From Neobacillus cucumis (GTDB lineage: Bacteria; Bacillota; Bacilli; Bacillales_B; DSM-18226), in NCBI RefSeq assembly GCF_016107705.1, contig NZ_JAEHGC010000005.1, positions 186,001 through 250,000 on the forward strand: a stretch of 64,000 bases of DNA. The letters run 5' to 3'. Every line of letters begins with the position of its first letter. The stretch's first letter is position 1. The position numbers were made by a program, and so were the translations under genes. Below are positions 30,081-40,303 of the stretch, piece after piece. The notes below the pieces were generated by a model. The model did no database searches and was not told the origin of the DNA. It was given only the letters and a program-made list of their open reading frames with translations.

Positions 30081-30950
30081 ATGGTTCATTTTGGTCGAGT
30101 ATCGACGGCGATGGTGACTCCTTTTGATAAGAAGGGGCATGTTGATTTTTCAAAGACCACTCAATTAGTCAATTATTTAATTGAAAATGGAACTGATTCA
30201 CTTGTGGTGGCTGGCACAACAGGTGAATCTCCTACATTATCAAAGGAAGAAAAACTTGCTTTATTTGCTCATGTTGTCAAAGTTGCTGCCAAGAGAGTTC
30301 CGGTCATAGCCGGGACTGGCAGCAATAATACGTACGCATCCATTGAACTCACCAAAAAAGCAGAAGAACTTGGCGTTGATGCAATAATGGTTGTAGCTCC
30401 ATACTATAATAAACCAAATCAAGAGGGATTATATCAGCATTTTCAAGCAGTAGCTGAAGCAACATCTCTACCAGTGATGGTTTACAATATTCCAGGAAGA
30501 TCCTCGGTCAATATACTTCCAGAAACAATTATTCGTCTTTCTAAAATTCCCAATATAGTTGCAGTAAAAGAAGCTAGCGGTGACTTAAATGCAATGACCC
30601 ATATCATTGCTAATACAGATGAAGACTTTGTTTTATACAGTGGTGATGATGGTTTAACATTGCCAGTTCTGTCAATTGGCGGTGCCGGTATTATTTCGGT
30701 TGCGTCACATATAATCGGAAATGAAATGCAAGAAATGGTTAAGGCCTATTTTGATGGGGAGAATTCTAAAGCAGCGAAGCTCCACCAGCAATTGCTGCCA
30801 ATCATGCAAGGGTTATTTGCAGCACCAAGTCCCGGTCCGGTCAAAACAGCTTTGCAGCTTAATGGGTTAGATGTAGGTTCAGTAAGGCTTCCATTGGTCC
30901 CATTAACTGAACAGGAACGCACCAGATTGACGGCACTTTTAAAAAAGTAA
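30081..30950 (+). CDS. dapA: 4-hydroxy-tetrahydrodipicolinate synthase
   Basis: Condenses aspartate semialdehyde and pyruvate. 289 residues, (beta/alpha)8 barrel. Visible: AGTTGESPTLSKEEK, the Tyr-bearing YNIPGRSSVNI, and the Schiff-base Lys in VAVKEASGDL near residue 162. The product feeds both peptidoglycan DAP and, through DpaAB, spore dipicolinate. ATG behind GGAAGGAG. Confidence 0.97.
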   Translation: MVHFGRVSTAMVTPFDKKGHVDFSKTTQLVNYLIENGTDSLVVAGTTGESPTLSKEEKLALFAHVVKVAAKRVPVIAGTGSNNTYASIELTKKAEELGVDAIMVVAPYYNKPNQEGLYQHFQAVAEATSLPVMVYNIPGRSSVNILPETIIRLSKIPNIVAVKEASGDLNAMTHIIANTDEDFVLYSGDDGLTLPVLSIGGAGIISVASHIIGNEMQEMVKAYFDGENSKAAKLHQQLLPIMQGLFAAPSPGPVKTALQLNGLDVGSVRLPLVPLTEQERTRLTALLKK

Positions 30951-30960
30951 TCATTCAAAG

Positions 30961-30991
30961 AATCCAATCGATATTCGATTGGATTTTTTTA
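30961..30991 (+). terminator. Terminator after dapA
   Basis: AATCCAATCGA/TCGATTGGATT hairpin followed by a T run. Confidence 0.9.
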
Positions 30992-31031
30992 GCTTTAAGG
31001 GAGTAAATAGCCTCAGGTTCGTAGAATATGG

Positions 31032-31061
31032 TTGTAATGATTTTCGTGTTTCAAGTATAAT
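31032..31061 (+). promoter_or_regulatory. Sigma-A promoter for rnjB
   Basis: TTGTAA, 18-nt spacer, TATAAT, 49 nt upstream of the TTG start. Confidence 0.65.
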
Positions 31062-31110
31062 AATCATAACTGATTTCGGTCGGCATAAATAACGTAGGAG
31101 GATTCAAACA

Positions 31111-32781
31111 TTGATCACAAGCAAAAAAAATAATTCCATTAAGGTAATTTCTCTTGGTGGTATCGGAGAAATCGGAAAAAATATGTACCTTGTCGAAGTG
31201 GACAAGGATATATTTGTCATTGATGCCGGCTTAATGTTCCCCGAGGAAGAAATGCTCGGTATCGATATCGTAATTCCAGATATGACCTATTTGACAGAAA
31301 ATAGAGACAGAGTAAAAGCCATTTTCCTTACCCATGGTCATGAAGATCATATTGGTGCACTCTCTTACTTATTAAGGCAGGTAAATGTTCCAGTTTATGG
31401 TATGAAATTAACACTAGCGCTTGCTAGCGCAAAACTTAAGGAACAAGAATTTACCGGAACACCAACGTTTATTGAAGTGGATTCCGATACTATTTTAAAC
31501 ATGGATTCTGTAGATGTCAGTTTTTTTAAAACAAATCACAGTATTCCGGATTCTGTTGGCGTTTGTATTCACACTTCTGAAGGTATTATCGTTTATACGG
31601 GTGATTTTAAATTTGATCAGGCCGCAACGAAGCTTTATAAGCCTGAAATTGGAAAAATGGCTGCGATTGGCGAAAAAGGAGTCTTATGTCTGTTATCGGA
31701 TAGTACCGAAGCAGAAAAGCCAGGCTATACCACCTCAGAGGCAATTGTTGTAAGAGAAATGTCCAATGCATTTTATAATGCACCTGGAAGGATTATTGCT
31801 GCTTGTTTTGCATCTGATATTAACAGGATTCAGCACATTTTTGATTCTGCAAAAGAAAACCGTAGAAAGGTTGCGGTCGTTGGGAAAAGCCTTGAGCGAA
31901 TTTATCATATTGCACTTGATTTAGGTTATTTAGAGGTTGAAGAAGATTTAATCATCCCCATTAGTGAATTAAAAGACTATAAAGACCATGAAGTAGTCAT
32001 TTTAATGACAGGAAACCAAGGGGAGCCGATTGAAGCCTTGCAGAAAATGGCGAAACAAACGGCTAAATTCGTCAATATTCAACCAGGTGATACCGTTTTA
32101 ATTGCTGCTTCACCGTTGAGGGGAAGCGAAGTGTTTTTAGCGAAAACCGTTGATATGCTGTTTAGAGCGGGAGCGAATGTCATTGCAGGTAAACGGACCA
32201 TTCACGTATCCAGCCATGGAAGTCAAGAAGAATTAAAATTTATGATTAACCTGATGAAGCCTAAGTATTTCATACCAGTCCATGGAGAATACCGCCTGCT
32301 TCAAGCACATCGGAAATTGGCACTGGAAATTGGCCTCACGAATGAACAGATTTTAATCCCTGATCGTGGAGAAATCGTTGAAATAAAGGATGGAAAAATT
32401 GGTTTTAGCGGTAAAGTGCCTTCAGGGAATGTTCTGATTGATGGGATTGGTGTCGGTGATGTTGGAAATATTGTGTTGCGGGACCGAAAACTTTTATCCC
32501 AGGATGGCATATTGATTGTGGTTGTTACTTTAACAAGACAGGATAAGAAAATTGCTGCTGGTCCTGAAATTATTTCACGAGGATTTGTTTATGTTCGTGA
32601 ATCAGAAAAGTTGATGGATGATTCGACAAAATTAGTTCGTGAAATCGTGGAACGAAATATTGCAAAGGAAACTTTCGAATGGTCAAGCCTTAAGCAAGAT
32701 ATTCGTGATGAACTAAATCGCTATTTGTTTGAAAAGACCAAAAGAAGACCGATGATTTTACCAATCATCATGGAAATTTAG
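31111..32781 (+). CDS. rnjB: Ribonuclease J2
   Basis: Metallo-beta-lactamase/beta-CASP ribonuclease (endo and 5' exo); RNase J2 partners with J1. 556 residues: HGHEDH metal motif at 75-80, beta-CASP domain with TGNQGEP and STPI-like ASPLRGSEV, HVSSHGSQEELK, and the C-terminal RNase J domain ending RPMILPIIMEI. Position before tepA and the ending match B. subtilis RnjB. TTG start behind AGGAGG. Confidence 0.94.
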   Translation: MITSKKNNSIKVISLGGIGEIGKNMYLVEVDKDIFVIDAGLMFPEEEMLGIDIVIPDMTYLTENRDRVKAIFLTHGHEDHIGALSYLLRQVNVPVYGMKLTLALASAKLKEQEFTGTPTFIEVDSDTILNMDSVDVSFFKTNHSIPDSVGVCIHTSEGIIVYTGDFKFDQAATKLYKPEIGKMAAIGEKGVLCLLSDSTEAEKPGYTTSEAIVVREMSNAFYNAPGRIIAACFASDINRIQHIFDSAKENRRKVAVVGKSLERIYHIALDLGYLEVEEDLIIPISELKDYKDHEVVILMTGNQGEPIEALQKMAKQTAKFVNIQPGDTVLIAASPLRGSEVFLAKTVDMLFRAGANVIAGKRTIHVSSHGSQEELKFMINLMKPKYFIPVHGEYRLLQAHRKLALEIGLTNEQILIPDRGEIVEIKDGKIGFSGKVPSGNVLIDGIGVGDVGNIVLRDRKLLSQDGILIVVVTLTRQDKKIAAGPEIISRGFVYVRESEKLMDDSTKLVREIVERNIAKETFEWSSLKQDIRDELNRYLFEKTKRRPMILPIIMEI

Positions 32782-32795
32782 CTATCGTTTGTAGG

Positions 32796-32822
32796 GCACT
32801 GGAAATTCCAGTGCTTTTTATT
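32796..32822 (+). terminator. Terminator after rnjB
   Basis: GCACTGGA-AAT-TCCAGTGC followed by TTTTTATT. Confidence 0.88.
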
Positions 32823-32893
32823 ATTTGAAAAAATAGCATGAATTTCAAGCATACGTTAATACTAAAGTCATCATGTGTGAAGGGAGTCTAGGG

Positions 32894-33655
32894 ATGGATA
32901 TTTTAAATAATATATTTCGAAATGAATCCGAAAATCCAGACGGAGGGGAGCCTCAAAAAGAGGAAAAACCATCTTCGAATTTAATAGAAAAAATTCAACA
33001 GCTTGGTCAAACCAATGTTCCTCAACTATCATCTGACTCGAGGATCCACTGTTTAACGATTGTCGGGCAAATAGAAGGACATTTAGCATTGCCGCCGCAG
33101 AATAAAACAACGAAGTATGAACACCTTATACCACAGTTAGTTGCCATTGAGCAGAATCCTAAAATTGAAGGAGTACTCATTATTTTGAATACGGTTGGCG
33201 GGGATGTTGAAGCAGGTCTTGCCATTTCAGAAATGCTTGCGACGATTTCAAAACCGACTGTTTCTGTTGTTTTGGGTGGAGGGCATTCTATTGGTGTACC
33301 TATTGCCGTTTCCTGCGATTATTCCTTTATTGTAGAAACAGCGACGATGACCATCCATCCAATCCGCTTAACAGGGCTAGTCATTGGTGTTCCCGCAACC
33401 TTTGAGTATTTAGATAAAATGCAGGAGCGGGTCGTGAACTTTGTTACAAAGCATTCAAAAATTTCCGAGGATACCTTTAAAGACCTAATGTTTGCAAAGG
33501 GCAATCTGACACGGGATATTGGGACAAACGTAATTGGTGCAGATGCCGTAAAAAATGGTCTAATTGATGAAGTTGGCGGAATTGGCGCTGCGATGAAAAA
33601 GTTAAATGAGTTGATTGATTTACAAAAAGAAGAAAAAGAAGGGCTGATTCAATGA
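32894..33655 (+). CDS. tepA: ClpP-like serine protease TepA (translocation-enhancing protein)
   Basis: 253-residue ClpP/crotonase-fold protease, known in B. subtilis to aid processing of translocated preproteins and spore protein degradation. The nucleophile motif is GGGHSIGVP (Ser 132) and the oxyanion strand is [16 protein letters not shown]. Acidic, low-complexity N terminus. Start ATG 32894 behind GAAGGGA; ATG 32873 precedes the box. It overlaps ylzJ by 4 nt. Confidence 0.93.
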   Translation: MDILNNIFRNESENPDGGEPQKEEKPSSNLIEKIQQLGQTNVPQLSSDSRIHCLTIVGQIEGHLALPPQNKTTKYEHLIPQLVAIEQNPKIEGVLIILNTVGGDVEAGLAISEMLATISKPTVSVVLGGGHSIGVPIAVSCDYSFIVETATMTIHPIRLTGLVIGVPATFEYLDKMQERVVNFVTKHSKISEDTFKDLMFAKGNLTRDIGTNVIGADAVKNGLIDEVGGIGAAMKKLNELIDLQKEEKEGLIQ

Positions 33656-33888
33656 TTCTTTATACGATGATGCCGCAAGAACTAATTTTTCCAAGTGAAA
33701 CAGAAGCATCCTCGAAACAGCAAATGATTAACTATCAGGGGGTTCCACTTTTAGTGGAAATGATGGATCCGCAAAATGTTCAGGTAATCCGTGTACTAAG
33801 CAGCGATCCTCAGCATTTCCTAGACGATCGATTTTGTCCGGGAGCAAAAATTTCTTTTTCGAACAGCGAAGGTTTGTCCGCATTCTAA
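33652..33888 (+). CDS. ylzJ: YlzJ-like small protein
   Basis: 78-residue YlzJ family protein of unknown function, starting [14 protein letters not shown], the family hallmark. Coupled to tepA through an ATGA overlap and always found beside it in Bacillus, which suggests a joint function. Confidence 0.85.
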   Translation: MILYTMMPQELIFPSETEASSKQQMINYQGVPLLVEMMDPQNVQVIRVLSSDPQHFLDDRFCPGAKISFSNSEGLSAF

Positions 33889-33923
33889 CAGGCATTATGG
33901 TATAATTAGGGCAAGAAGACAAG

Positions 33924-33955
33924 AGCAGCCAAGCAGGCTGCTTTCTTCCTTTTTA
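33924..33955 (+). terminator. Terminator after ylzJ
   Basis: AGCAGCC/GGCTGCT stem, extended by GAAG/CTTC, with T-rich tail. Confidence 0.75.
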
Positions 33956-34015
33956 TCCTAAAAATGCTATTTGAGAATAGTTGAAGAGTTAATATAAACG
34001 ATTACAGGTGATTTG

Positions 34016-36361
34016 ATGGCGAAAAAAAAGAGAAGGCAAGCCAAAAAAAGAGACAGTCAATTAAAAAAGACTGTTCAATATGAATTAACGGCCTTAGCGC
34101 TACTCGCTTTAGCCATTATTTCAATGGCGAAGCTTGGGGCAGTTGGCAAAGCAACAGTTTTATTCTTCCGTTTTTGGATGGGAGAATGGTATATGCTCTG
34201 TTTAATTGGATTAGTGGTGATGAGTGTATATTTAATGTGGAAAAGAACCGTGCCGTTTTTTTTCAATCTTAAATTAGTAGGTTCTTATTTTATTATTTCA
34301 TCGATTCTACTTTTAAGCCATGTTACATTGTTTCATTTACTTTCCAACGGCGGGAGATTTAAAAATCCTAGTGTAATAAATAACACCTGGGAATTGTTTA
34401 TGATGGAGGTAAAAGGGGAAACCAGTACAACCGATCTTGGCGGCGGGATGATTGGAGCCGTGTTATTTGCTTTATTTCATTTTCTATTTGCGGAAACCGG
34501 GACCAAAATTGTTGCTTTTATTTTTGTTCTGATTGGTTTTATTTTAATAACAGGAAAATCATTTGGGGACTTTATTGGAAAAGTTCTCATGACAATTTTT
34601 GCCTTTGGGAAAAGTCAGTGGATTGCGTTTAAAGCAGACATGGCTGAGTGGAAACAAAAACAGGAAGAGCGGAAAGCGGAAAGAAGAACCCAGCAGCAGG
34701 AGCAACGTGGAAATCGACGGTCTAGAGTTCAGCCGGAAAGTGCTATTGAGCCGGAGCCGGAAGAAATTAGAATGCCCGAGCCTATCATTTCAAGTTTTGC
34801 TGACAGGGCTTATCAAGATGACGACCCATTAGAAAGTGGCCAACAAGAGGGAATACAAGAAAATACGAGAGTATCAACAGTAGAAGAAGAGGACCAAAGT
34901 CCGCCAATTACGTTTACCGAGGTGGAAAATACAGCTTATGAACTGCCACCGCTTAGATTGCTGAGGATGCCGCGGAAAACAGACCAAAGTGGTGAGTATG
35001 AATTAATCCATGCAAACGCGGCAAAGCTTGAGCGGACGTTTCAAAGTTTTGGTGTTAAAGCGCGTGTAACCCAAGTTCATTTAGGGCCGGCAGTAACTAA
35101 ATATGAGGTTCACCCGGATGTAGGGGTAAAGGTAAGTAAAATCGTTAGCCTGAGTGACGATTTAGCCCTTGCGCTAGCTGCAAGGGATATCCGGATTGAG
35201 GCACCTATCCCCGGAAAATCAGCTATTGGTATTGAAGTTCCTAATTCAGAAGTAGCAATGGTTTCACTAAGAGAGGTACTTGAAGCAACGCAAAATGATA
35301 AGCCTGATGCCAAGCTGTTAATAGGGTTAGGCAGGGATATAACAGGGGAAGCGGTTCTTGCAGAACTAAATAAAATGCCGCATTTACTTGTTGCCGGTGC
35401 TACAGGAAGCGGAAAAAGTGTTTGTATCAATGGGATTATTACTAGTATTTTAATGCGCGCAAAGCCGCATGAAGTAAAATTAATGATGATAGATCCAAAA
35501 ATGGTTGAATTAAATGTTTATAATGGTATCCCCCATTTATTAGCACCAGTCGTTACCGATGCAAAGAAAGCATCTCAGGCACTAAAGAAAGTTGTTAGTG
35601 AAATGGAAAGACGTTATGAATTATTCTCCTATACTGGAACTAGGAATATTGAAGGTTATAACGATCATATGAAACGCCACAATTTGGAGACTGGAGAAAA
35701 ACAGCCATTACTACCATATATTGTGGTTATAGTCGATGAGTTAGCGGATTTAATGATGGTTGCCTCTTCAGATGTTGAAGACTCCATTACAAGATTGGCA
35801 CAAATGGCTCGTGCAGCCGGAATACACTTAATTATTGCAACTCAGCGTCCATCTGTTGATGTCATTACAGGGGTCATAAAAGCAAATATTCCATCAAGAA
35901 TAGCTTTTGCGGTTTCAAGTTCAACTGACTCAAGGACGATCCTTGATATGGGTGGGGCGGAAAAGCTTCTGGGCAGAGGGGATATGCTGTTTCTCCCGGT
36001 GGGGGAATCAAAGCCAATTAGGGTTCAGGGAGCCTTTCTCTCTGACGATGAGGTTGAGGATACAGTAAACTTTGTTATTGGACAACAAAAAGCACAATAT
36101 CAAGAAGAAATGATTCCAGACGATCTTCCCGAAACAACGGGTGCGGTGGACGATGACCTATATGACGAAGCAGTTAATTTAATTATTGAAATGCAAACAG
36201 CCTCTGTTTCGATGCTACAGCGGAGATTTAGAATTGGATACACGAGAGCTGCCCGGCTCATTGATGAAATGGAAGCACGCGGTGTCGTTGGACCATATGA
36301 AGGAAGCAAGCCGCGCGTAGTTTTGCTAACAAGTAAACCAAATGAGGAGATTAGTTCCTGA
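34016..36361 (+). CDS. spoIIIE: DNA translocase SpoIIIE/FtsK
   Basis: Membrane-anchored hexameric DNA pump that moves the chromosome into the forespore and clears septa. 781 residues: basic N terminus, four predicted membrane segments (about 20-180), acidic linker (210-310), alpha domain, RecA-like motor with Walker [11 protein letters not shown] (about 459-468) and Walker [13 protein letters not shown], then the winged-helix gamma domain (last 65 residues, [20 protein letters not shown]) that reads SRS/KOPS sites. ATG 34016 follows an in-frame TTG. Confidence 0.96.
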   Translation: MAKKKRRQAKKRDSQLKKTVQYELTALALLALAIISMAKLGAVGKATVLFFRFWMGEWYMLCLIGLVVMSVYLMWKRTVPFFFNLKLVGSYFIISSILLLSHVTLFHLLSNGGRFKNPSVINNTWELFMMEVKGETSTTDLGGGMIGAVLFALFHFLFAETGTKIVAFIFVLIGFILITGKSFGDFIGKVLMTIFAFGKSQWIAFKADMAEWKQKQEERKAERRTQQQEQRGNRRSRVQPESAIEPEPEEIRMPEPIISSFADRAYQDDDPLESGQQEGIQENTRVSTVEEEDQSPPITFTEVENTAYELPPLRLLRMPRKTDQSGEYELIHANAAKLERTFQSFGVKARVTQVHLGPAVTKYEVHPDVGVKVSKIVSLSDDLALALAARDIRIEAPIPGKSAIGIEVPNSEVAMVSLREVLEATQNDKPDAKLLIGLGRDITGEAVLAELNKMPHLLVAGATGSGKSVCINGIITSILMRAKPHEVKLMMIDPKMVELNVYNGIPHLLAPVVTDAKKASQALKKVVSEMERRYELFSYTGTRNIEGYNDHMKRHNLETGEKQPLLPYIVVIVDELADLMMVASSDVEDSITRLAQMARAAGIHLIIATQRPSVDVITGVIKANIPSRIAFAVSSSTDSRTILDMGGAEKLLGRGDMLFLPVGESKPIRVQGAFLSDDEVEDTVNFVIGQQKAQYQEEMIPDDLPETTGAVDDDLYDEAVNLIIEMQTASVSMLQRRFRIGYTRAARLIDEMEARGVVGPYEGSKPRVVLLTSKPNEEISS

Positions 36362-36370
36362 ATAAATTAA

Positions 36371-36398
36371 AAAAGAGCCAGCTTTGGCTCTTTTTTCA
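36371..36398 (+). terminator. Terminator after spoIIIE
   Basis: AAAAGAGCCA-GCTT-TGGCTCTTTT plus extra T residues. Confidence 0.92.
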
Positions 36399-36455
36399 TA
36401 TAATTTCACTAAAGAAACATATAATAGTGGGGAAACGCCTTATTCCAAAAGTCCT

Positions 36456-36489
36456 ATATGATATATTTGGAAGAGGAATTATATCATAT
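36456..36489. repeat. Inverted repeat upstream of the GntR gene
   Basis: ATATGATATA (36456-36465) and TATATCATAT (36480-36489), 10-bp arms 14 nt apart. May be an operator or a chance AT-rich structure. A 12-bp palindrome TCGAAATTTCGA follows at 36507-36518. Confidence 0.35.
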
Positions 36490-36619
36490 TTGCAGGTTCA
36501 AAACACTCGAAATTTCGACAAATTTCTTCATTTGTGGCTTTTTTCGACAAAATGAATAATTTCTATTTATTTATCACTGAAAAAATGTTATATTATTTTC
36601 GATTAGTAGGAATGATTAT

Positions 36620-36637
36620 ACATCAGATGTCTGATGT
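36620..36637. promoter_or_regulatory. Palindromic operator for GntR regulator
   Basis: ACATCAGATGTCTGATGT: perfect 8-bp arms around a 2-bp centre, typical in size for GntR/HutC operators. It lies 26 nt before the gene, downstream of an AT-rich TATATT (36591-36596), so binding would block transcription of the regulator itself. Confidence 0.6.
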
Positions 36638-36663
36638 CTTAGGAAAAGGCTGGAGGAACCTGC

Positions 36664-37389
36664 ATGTCTATTAGGTCAGATAATCGGCACTTGTATTTAC
36701 AAGTTATCGATCGGTTAAAGCAAGATATTGAAGAAGGTGTTTATAAAGAAAAAGAAAAATTACCTTCAGAATTTGATCTTGCAAAACATTTAGGTGTAAG
36801 CAGGGCTACTCTTCGAGAGGCACTTCGTATTCTCGAGGAGGAAAATGTGATTATAAGGCGCCACGGAGTGGGAACCTTCGTAAACTCGAAGCCATTGTTT
36901 ACTTCTGGGATTGAACAACTTAATAGTGTCACTGACATGATTAAGCAAGCGGGGATGAAACCGGGGACGATATTCCTAAGTTCATCTACCCAAAGACCTA
37001 CCGAGGAGGATATTCGCCGTTTCTCATGTTCTATAAATGAGGAAATGGTTGTCATGGAACGGGTCAGAACTGCAAATGGGGAACCGGTTGTCTATTGTGT
37101 TGACAAGGTACCTGAAAATATTTTGCCCGAAACTTTTTCTCACGGGAAAGAGTCAATCTTCAAGATTTTAGAAGAAGAGGCGAATCGCAAAATTACATAT
37201 GCAGTTGCCCAGATTGAACCAATTGGTTACCATGAGAAAATTTCCCCAATTCTAGAATGTGACCCTGAAACTGCTTTGCTTGTTTTAAAGCAAATGCATT
37301 TCGATGAAACGGATGAACCTATACTTTTTTCGGTAAACTATTTTAAAGCAGATAAGTTTAGTTTTCGTGTGCTTCGGAAAAGATTTTAA
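36664..37389 (+). CDS. ymfC: GntR-family (HutC/UTRA) transcriptional regulator
   Basis: 241 residues: N-terminal GntR winged helix ([38 protein letters not shown]) and a C-terminal UTRA ligand domain (about 90-240). It matches the YmfC position after spoIIIE. It lies 90 nt ahead of a nucleoside-type importer operon, so it most likely controls that operon and itself through the palindrome at 36620; the ligand is unknown. Confidence 0.85.
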   Translation: MSIRSDNRHLYLQVIDRLKQDIEEGVYKEKEKLPSEFDLAKHLGVSRATLREALRILEEENVIIRRHGVGTFVNSKPLFTSGIEQLNSVTDMIKQAGMKPGTIFLSSSTQRPTEEDIRRFSCSINEEMVVMERVRTANGEPVVYCVDKVPENILPETFSHGKESIFKILEEEANRKITYAVAQIEPIGYHEKISPILECDPETALLVLKQMHFDETDEPILFSVNYFKADKFSFRVLRKRF

Positions 37390-37478
37390 TTTTTTTTAGG
37401 AGATTATGAAAACGGAAACATTTCTGCTTTCTTCCATTTCTACTTAATCAAAACAACAATCTTTAGGGGGTCAATATC

Positions 37479-38564
37479 TTGAAAAAGCGTAAAATTGGAA
37501 TGGCGTTATCACTTGTTCTTGCTGCTGGAACACTTTTAGGTGCATGTGGAAAAAGCAATGATAACACAAACGATACTGCTAAAGATGGCGGCAAGAAAGA
37601 AAAAGCCTTTACTGTAGCAATGGTTACAGATGTCGGCGGTGTTGACGACAAATCATTTAACCAATCTGCTTGGCAAGGTCTTCAAGATTATGGTAAAGAA
37701 AATGGATTAACAAAGGGTAAAGAAGGATACGATTACCTTCAATCTACTTCTGATGCTGACTATTCAACAAACTTAAATACACTTGCACGTCAAGGCTTTA
37801 ATTTAGTATTTGGAATTGGTTTCCTCATGCACAATGCTGTGGATGAGATTGCTAAACAACAACCTAAAAATAATTTTGCTATTATTGATGATGAAGTAAA
37901 AGAACCAAATGTTGCCAGCGTACTATTTAAAGAGCAAGAAGCTGCATTCCTTGCTGGTGTTGCGGCAGCCCTTCAAACAAAGACAAACAAAATCGGTTTC
38001 ATCGGTGGTATGAAAATCCCTGTTATCGAACGTTTTGAAGCTGGTTTCTTAGCAGGTGTAAAAGCTGCTAAACCTGAAGCAAAAGTTGACGTACAGTATT
38101 CAGGTGCATTTGATAAAGCAGAACTAGGTCAAACTATTGCTTCTAAAATGTATTCTTCTGGTGATGACGTAGTATTCCATGCTGCTGGTGCGACTGGTAA
38201 CGGACTATTCAAGGAAGCTTCTGACCTTAAGAAGAAAGATCCAAACAAGGAAATTTGGGCAATTGGTGTAGACCAAGACCAAAGCTTTATGGGTCCGGAT
38301 GTTGTCTTAACATCTGCAATGAAACGTGTTGACCTTGCAGTTAAGGATATTGCTACAAAAGCGAAAGAAGGCAACTTCCCTGGAGGCCAAACAACTGTAT
38401 ACGGCTTACATGAGGATGGAGTTGGCTTAGCGCCAATTAATAGTAAAGCATCAAACAAAGCTGCCATTGAAAAAGCTGTTAAAGAATGGACAGATAAGAT
38501 CAAATCAGGTGCTGTAAAAGTTCCAGGAACACTTAAAGAATTAAAAACATTTAAAGCTCAATAA
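37479..38564 (+). CDS. BMP-family nucleoside-binding lipoprotein
   Basis: Substrate-binding lipoprotein of the BMP/PnrA/NupN family, 361 residues. Signal peptide with lipobox LLGAC (Cys near 23), then a Ser/Asn/Lys-rich linker and the periplasmic-binding fold starting FTVAMVTDVGGVDDKSFNQSA; GFIGGMKIPVIERFEAGF and WAIGVDQDQ are family blocks. Such proteins bind purine nucleosides, e.g. B. subtilis NupN for guanosine. TTG start behind AGGGGG. Three hairpins follow before the ATPase gene. Confidence 0.9.
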   Translation: MKKRKIGMALSLVLAAGTLLGACGKSNDNTNDTAKDGGKKEKAFTVAMVTDVGGVDDKSFNQSAWQGLQDYGKENGLTKGKEGYDYLQSTSDADYSTNLNTLARQGFNLVFGIGFLMHNAVDEIAKQQPKNNFAIIDDEVKEPNVASVLFKEQEAAFLAGVAAALQTKTNKIGFIGGMKIPVIERFEAGFLAGVKAAKPEAKVDVQYSGAFDKAELGQTIASKMYSSGDDVVFHAAGATGNGLFKEASDLKKKDPNKEIWAIGVDQDQSFMGPDVVLTSAMKRVDLAVKDIATKAKEGNFPGGQTTVYGLHEDGVGLAPINSKASNKAAIEKAVKEWTDKIKSGAVKVPGTLKELKTFKAQ

Positions 38565-38576
38565 TTTAACACATTT

Positions 38577-38609
38577 AGCGGGTTTAATTACCGGCCCGCT
38601 TATTTTTTT
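38577..38609 (+). terminator. Hairpin/terminator 1 after lipoprotein gene
   Basis: AGCGGG/CCCGCT stem with seven T residues following. Probably partial, keeping lipoprotein mRNA in excess of the transporter genes. Confidence 0.75.
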
Positions 38610-38625
38610 GAACCTTAAATGAAGT

Positions 38626-38653
38626 GTAGAATTATATTTTTAATTCTACTTTT
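38626..38653 (+). terminator. Hairpin 2 after lipoprotein gene
   Basis: GTAGAATTA/TAATTCTAC, 9-bp stem, 6-nt loop, followed by TTTTC. Confidence 0.5.
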
Positions 38654-38669
38654 CAGTTAGGGTTTACCG

Positions 38670-38692
38670 AGGGAAGAATTCCCTATTTTTTT
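38670..38692 (+). terminator. Hairpin 3 after lipoprotein gene
   Basis: AGGGAA-GAA-TTCCCT followed by ATTTTTTT. Confidence 0.55.
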
Positions 38693-38767
38693 AATAAAAA
38701 TAAAGGTCTGACCTCTTACTACTTATGTATAAAATTTCAAAAACCTTTTAAAAGGAAGTGAGATAGG

Positions 38768-40303
38768 ATGGAATATGTTATTGAAATGCTTAATATCCGC
38801 AAGGAATTTGGCAGCTTTGTTGCAAATGATAACATTACCCTTCAATTGAAAAAGGGAGAAATCCATGCGTTACTGGGGGAAAATGGAGCCGGGAAAACTA
38901 CATTAATGAACGTCCTTTTTGGTTTATACCAACCAGAGCAAGGGGAGATTCGGGTACATGGGAAACCTGTAAAAATATCAAATCCGAACATTGCCAATGA
39001 CCTTGGAATTGGAATGGTGCATCAGCATTTTATGCTTGTTGATAAATTTACGGTTACAGAAAATATCATATTAGGAAAAGAAATCACAACCGCCGGAAGG
39101 ATTGATCTGAAAAAAGCGGAAAAAGAAGTTCGTGATATTTCAGAGCGTTATGGGTTAGCTGTTGATCCTCAGGCTAAGATTTCGGATATCAGCGTAGGGA
39201 TGCAGCAGCGTGTAGAAATTTTAAAAACACTCTATCGCGGTGCGGAAATTTTGATTTTTGACGAACCTACCGCAGTTTTAACGCCTCAGGAGATTCATGA
39301 ACTTATTCAAATCATGAAAACGTTGATAAAAGAAGGTAAATCGATCATTATCATTACTCATAAATTGAAAGAAATTATGGAGGTTGCTGACCGCTGTACG
39401 GTTATTCGAAAAGGAAAAGGGATCGGTACAGTCAATGTCAGTGAGACCAACCCAAATGAACTGGCAAATTTAATGGTTGGCCGTGAGGTTGTTTTTAAAA
39501 CGGAAAAGAAACCGCCAAATCCGAAACAAGATGTGCTTGAGGTCAAGGATTTACTAGTGAAGGATTCACGCGGTGTAACGGTTGTAAATGGGCTTAGTTT
39601 AACAGTTCGTGCGGGTGAGATTGTTGGAATTGCCGGAGTCGACGGGAATGGCCAATCAGAATTCATTGAGGCCATTACCGGTTTAAGAAAAGCTGATAGC
39701 GGAAGTGTGAAAGTAAATGGAAAAGAACTTTTCGGACTTTCGCCAAGAAAAGTAACTGAATCCGGGGTCGGCCATATTCCACAAGACAGACATAAGCATG
39801 GTCTAGTTCTGAACTATCCGATTGCTGAAAATATGGTGCTGCAAACCTATTATAAAAAACCATATTCAAAGAATGGAATTCTAAATTTTAAAGAGATATA
39901 TAACAAAGCAAGAAAATTAATAACAGAATTCGATGTTCGAACTCCTAGTGAATATGCTTTGGCACGTGCATTATCTGGTGGTAATCAGCAGAAAGCGATT
40001 ATCGGCCGTGAAGTAGACCGAAATCCGGAATTACTGATTGCTGCACAACCTACACGCGGTTTAGATGTCGGGGCAATTGAGTTTATTCACAAACGTTTGA
40101 TTGAGCAACGAGATAATGGGAAAGCAGTTTTACTTGTATCTTTTGAACTGGATGAAATTATGAATGTCAGTGACCGGATTGCCGTTATTTATGAGGGGAA
40201 AATTGTTGCAGTGGTAAACCCAAAAGAAACCACGGAACAAGAACTGGGATTGCTGATGGCCGGTTCGAATCGAAAAGAAGCGGGGGAAGGAACACATGTC
40301 TAA
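38768..40303 (+). CDS. Nucleoside-type ABC transporter, duplicated ATPase
   Basis: 511-residue protein with two ABC domains in tandem (NupO/RbsA-like). Domain 1: Walker A GENGAGKTTL, signature ISVGMQQRVEI, Walker B LIFDEPTA. Domain 2: altered Walker A GVDGNGQSEF, signature LSGGNQQKAIIGRE, degenerate Walker B LIAAQPTRGLD. The asymmetric second site is usual for this family. ATG behind GGAAGTGAG. It overlaps the next permease gene by 8 nt. Confidence 0.93.
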   Translation: MEYVIEMLNIRKEFGSFVANDNITLQLKKGEIHALLGENGAGKTTLMNVLFGLYQPEQGEIRVHGKPVKISNPNIANDLGIGMVHQHFMLVDKFTVTENIILGKEITTAGRIDLKKAEKEVRDISERYGLAVDPQAKISDISVGMQQRVEILKTLYRGAEILIFDEPTAVLTPQEIHELIQIMKTLIKEGKSIIIITHKLKEIMEVADRCTVIRKGKGIGTVNVSETNPNELANLMVGREVVFKTEKKPPNPKQDVLEVKDLLVKDSRGVTVVNGLSLTVRAGEIVGIAGVDGNGQSEFIEAITGLRKADSGSVKVNGKELFGLSPRKVTESGVGHIPQDRHKHGLVLNYPIAENMVLQTYYKKPYSKNGILNFKEIYNKARKLITEFDVRTPSEYALARALSGGNQQKAIIGREVDRNPELLIAAQPTRGLDVGAIEFIHKRLIEQRDNGKAVLLVSFELDEIMNVSDRIAVIYEGKIVAVVNPKETTEQELGLLMAGSNRKEAGEGTHV

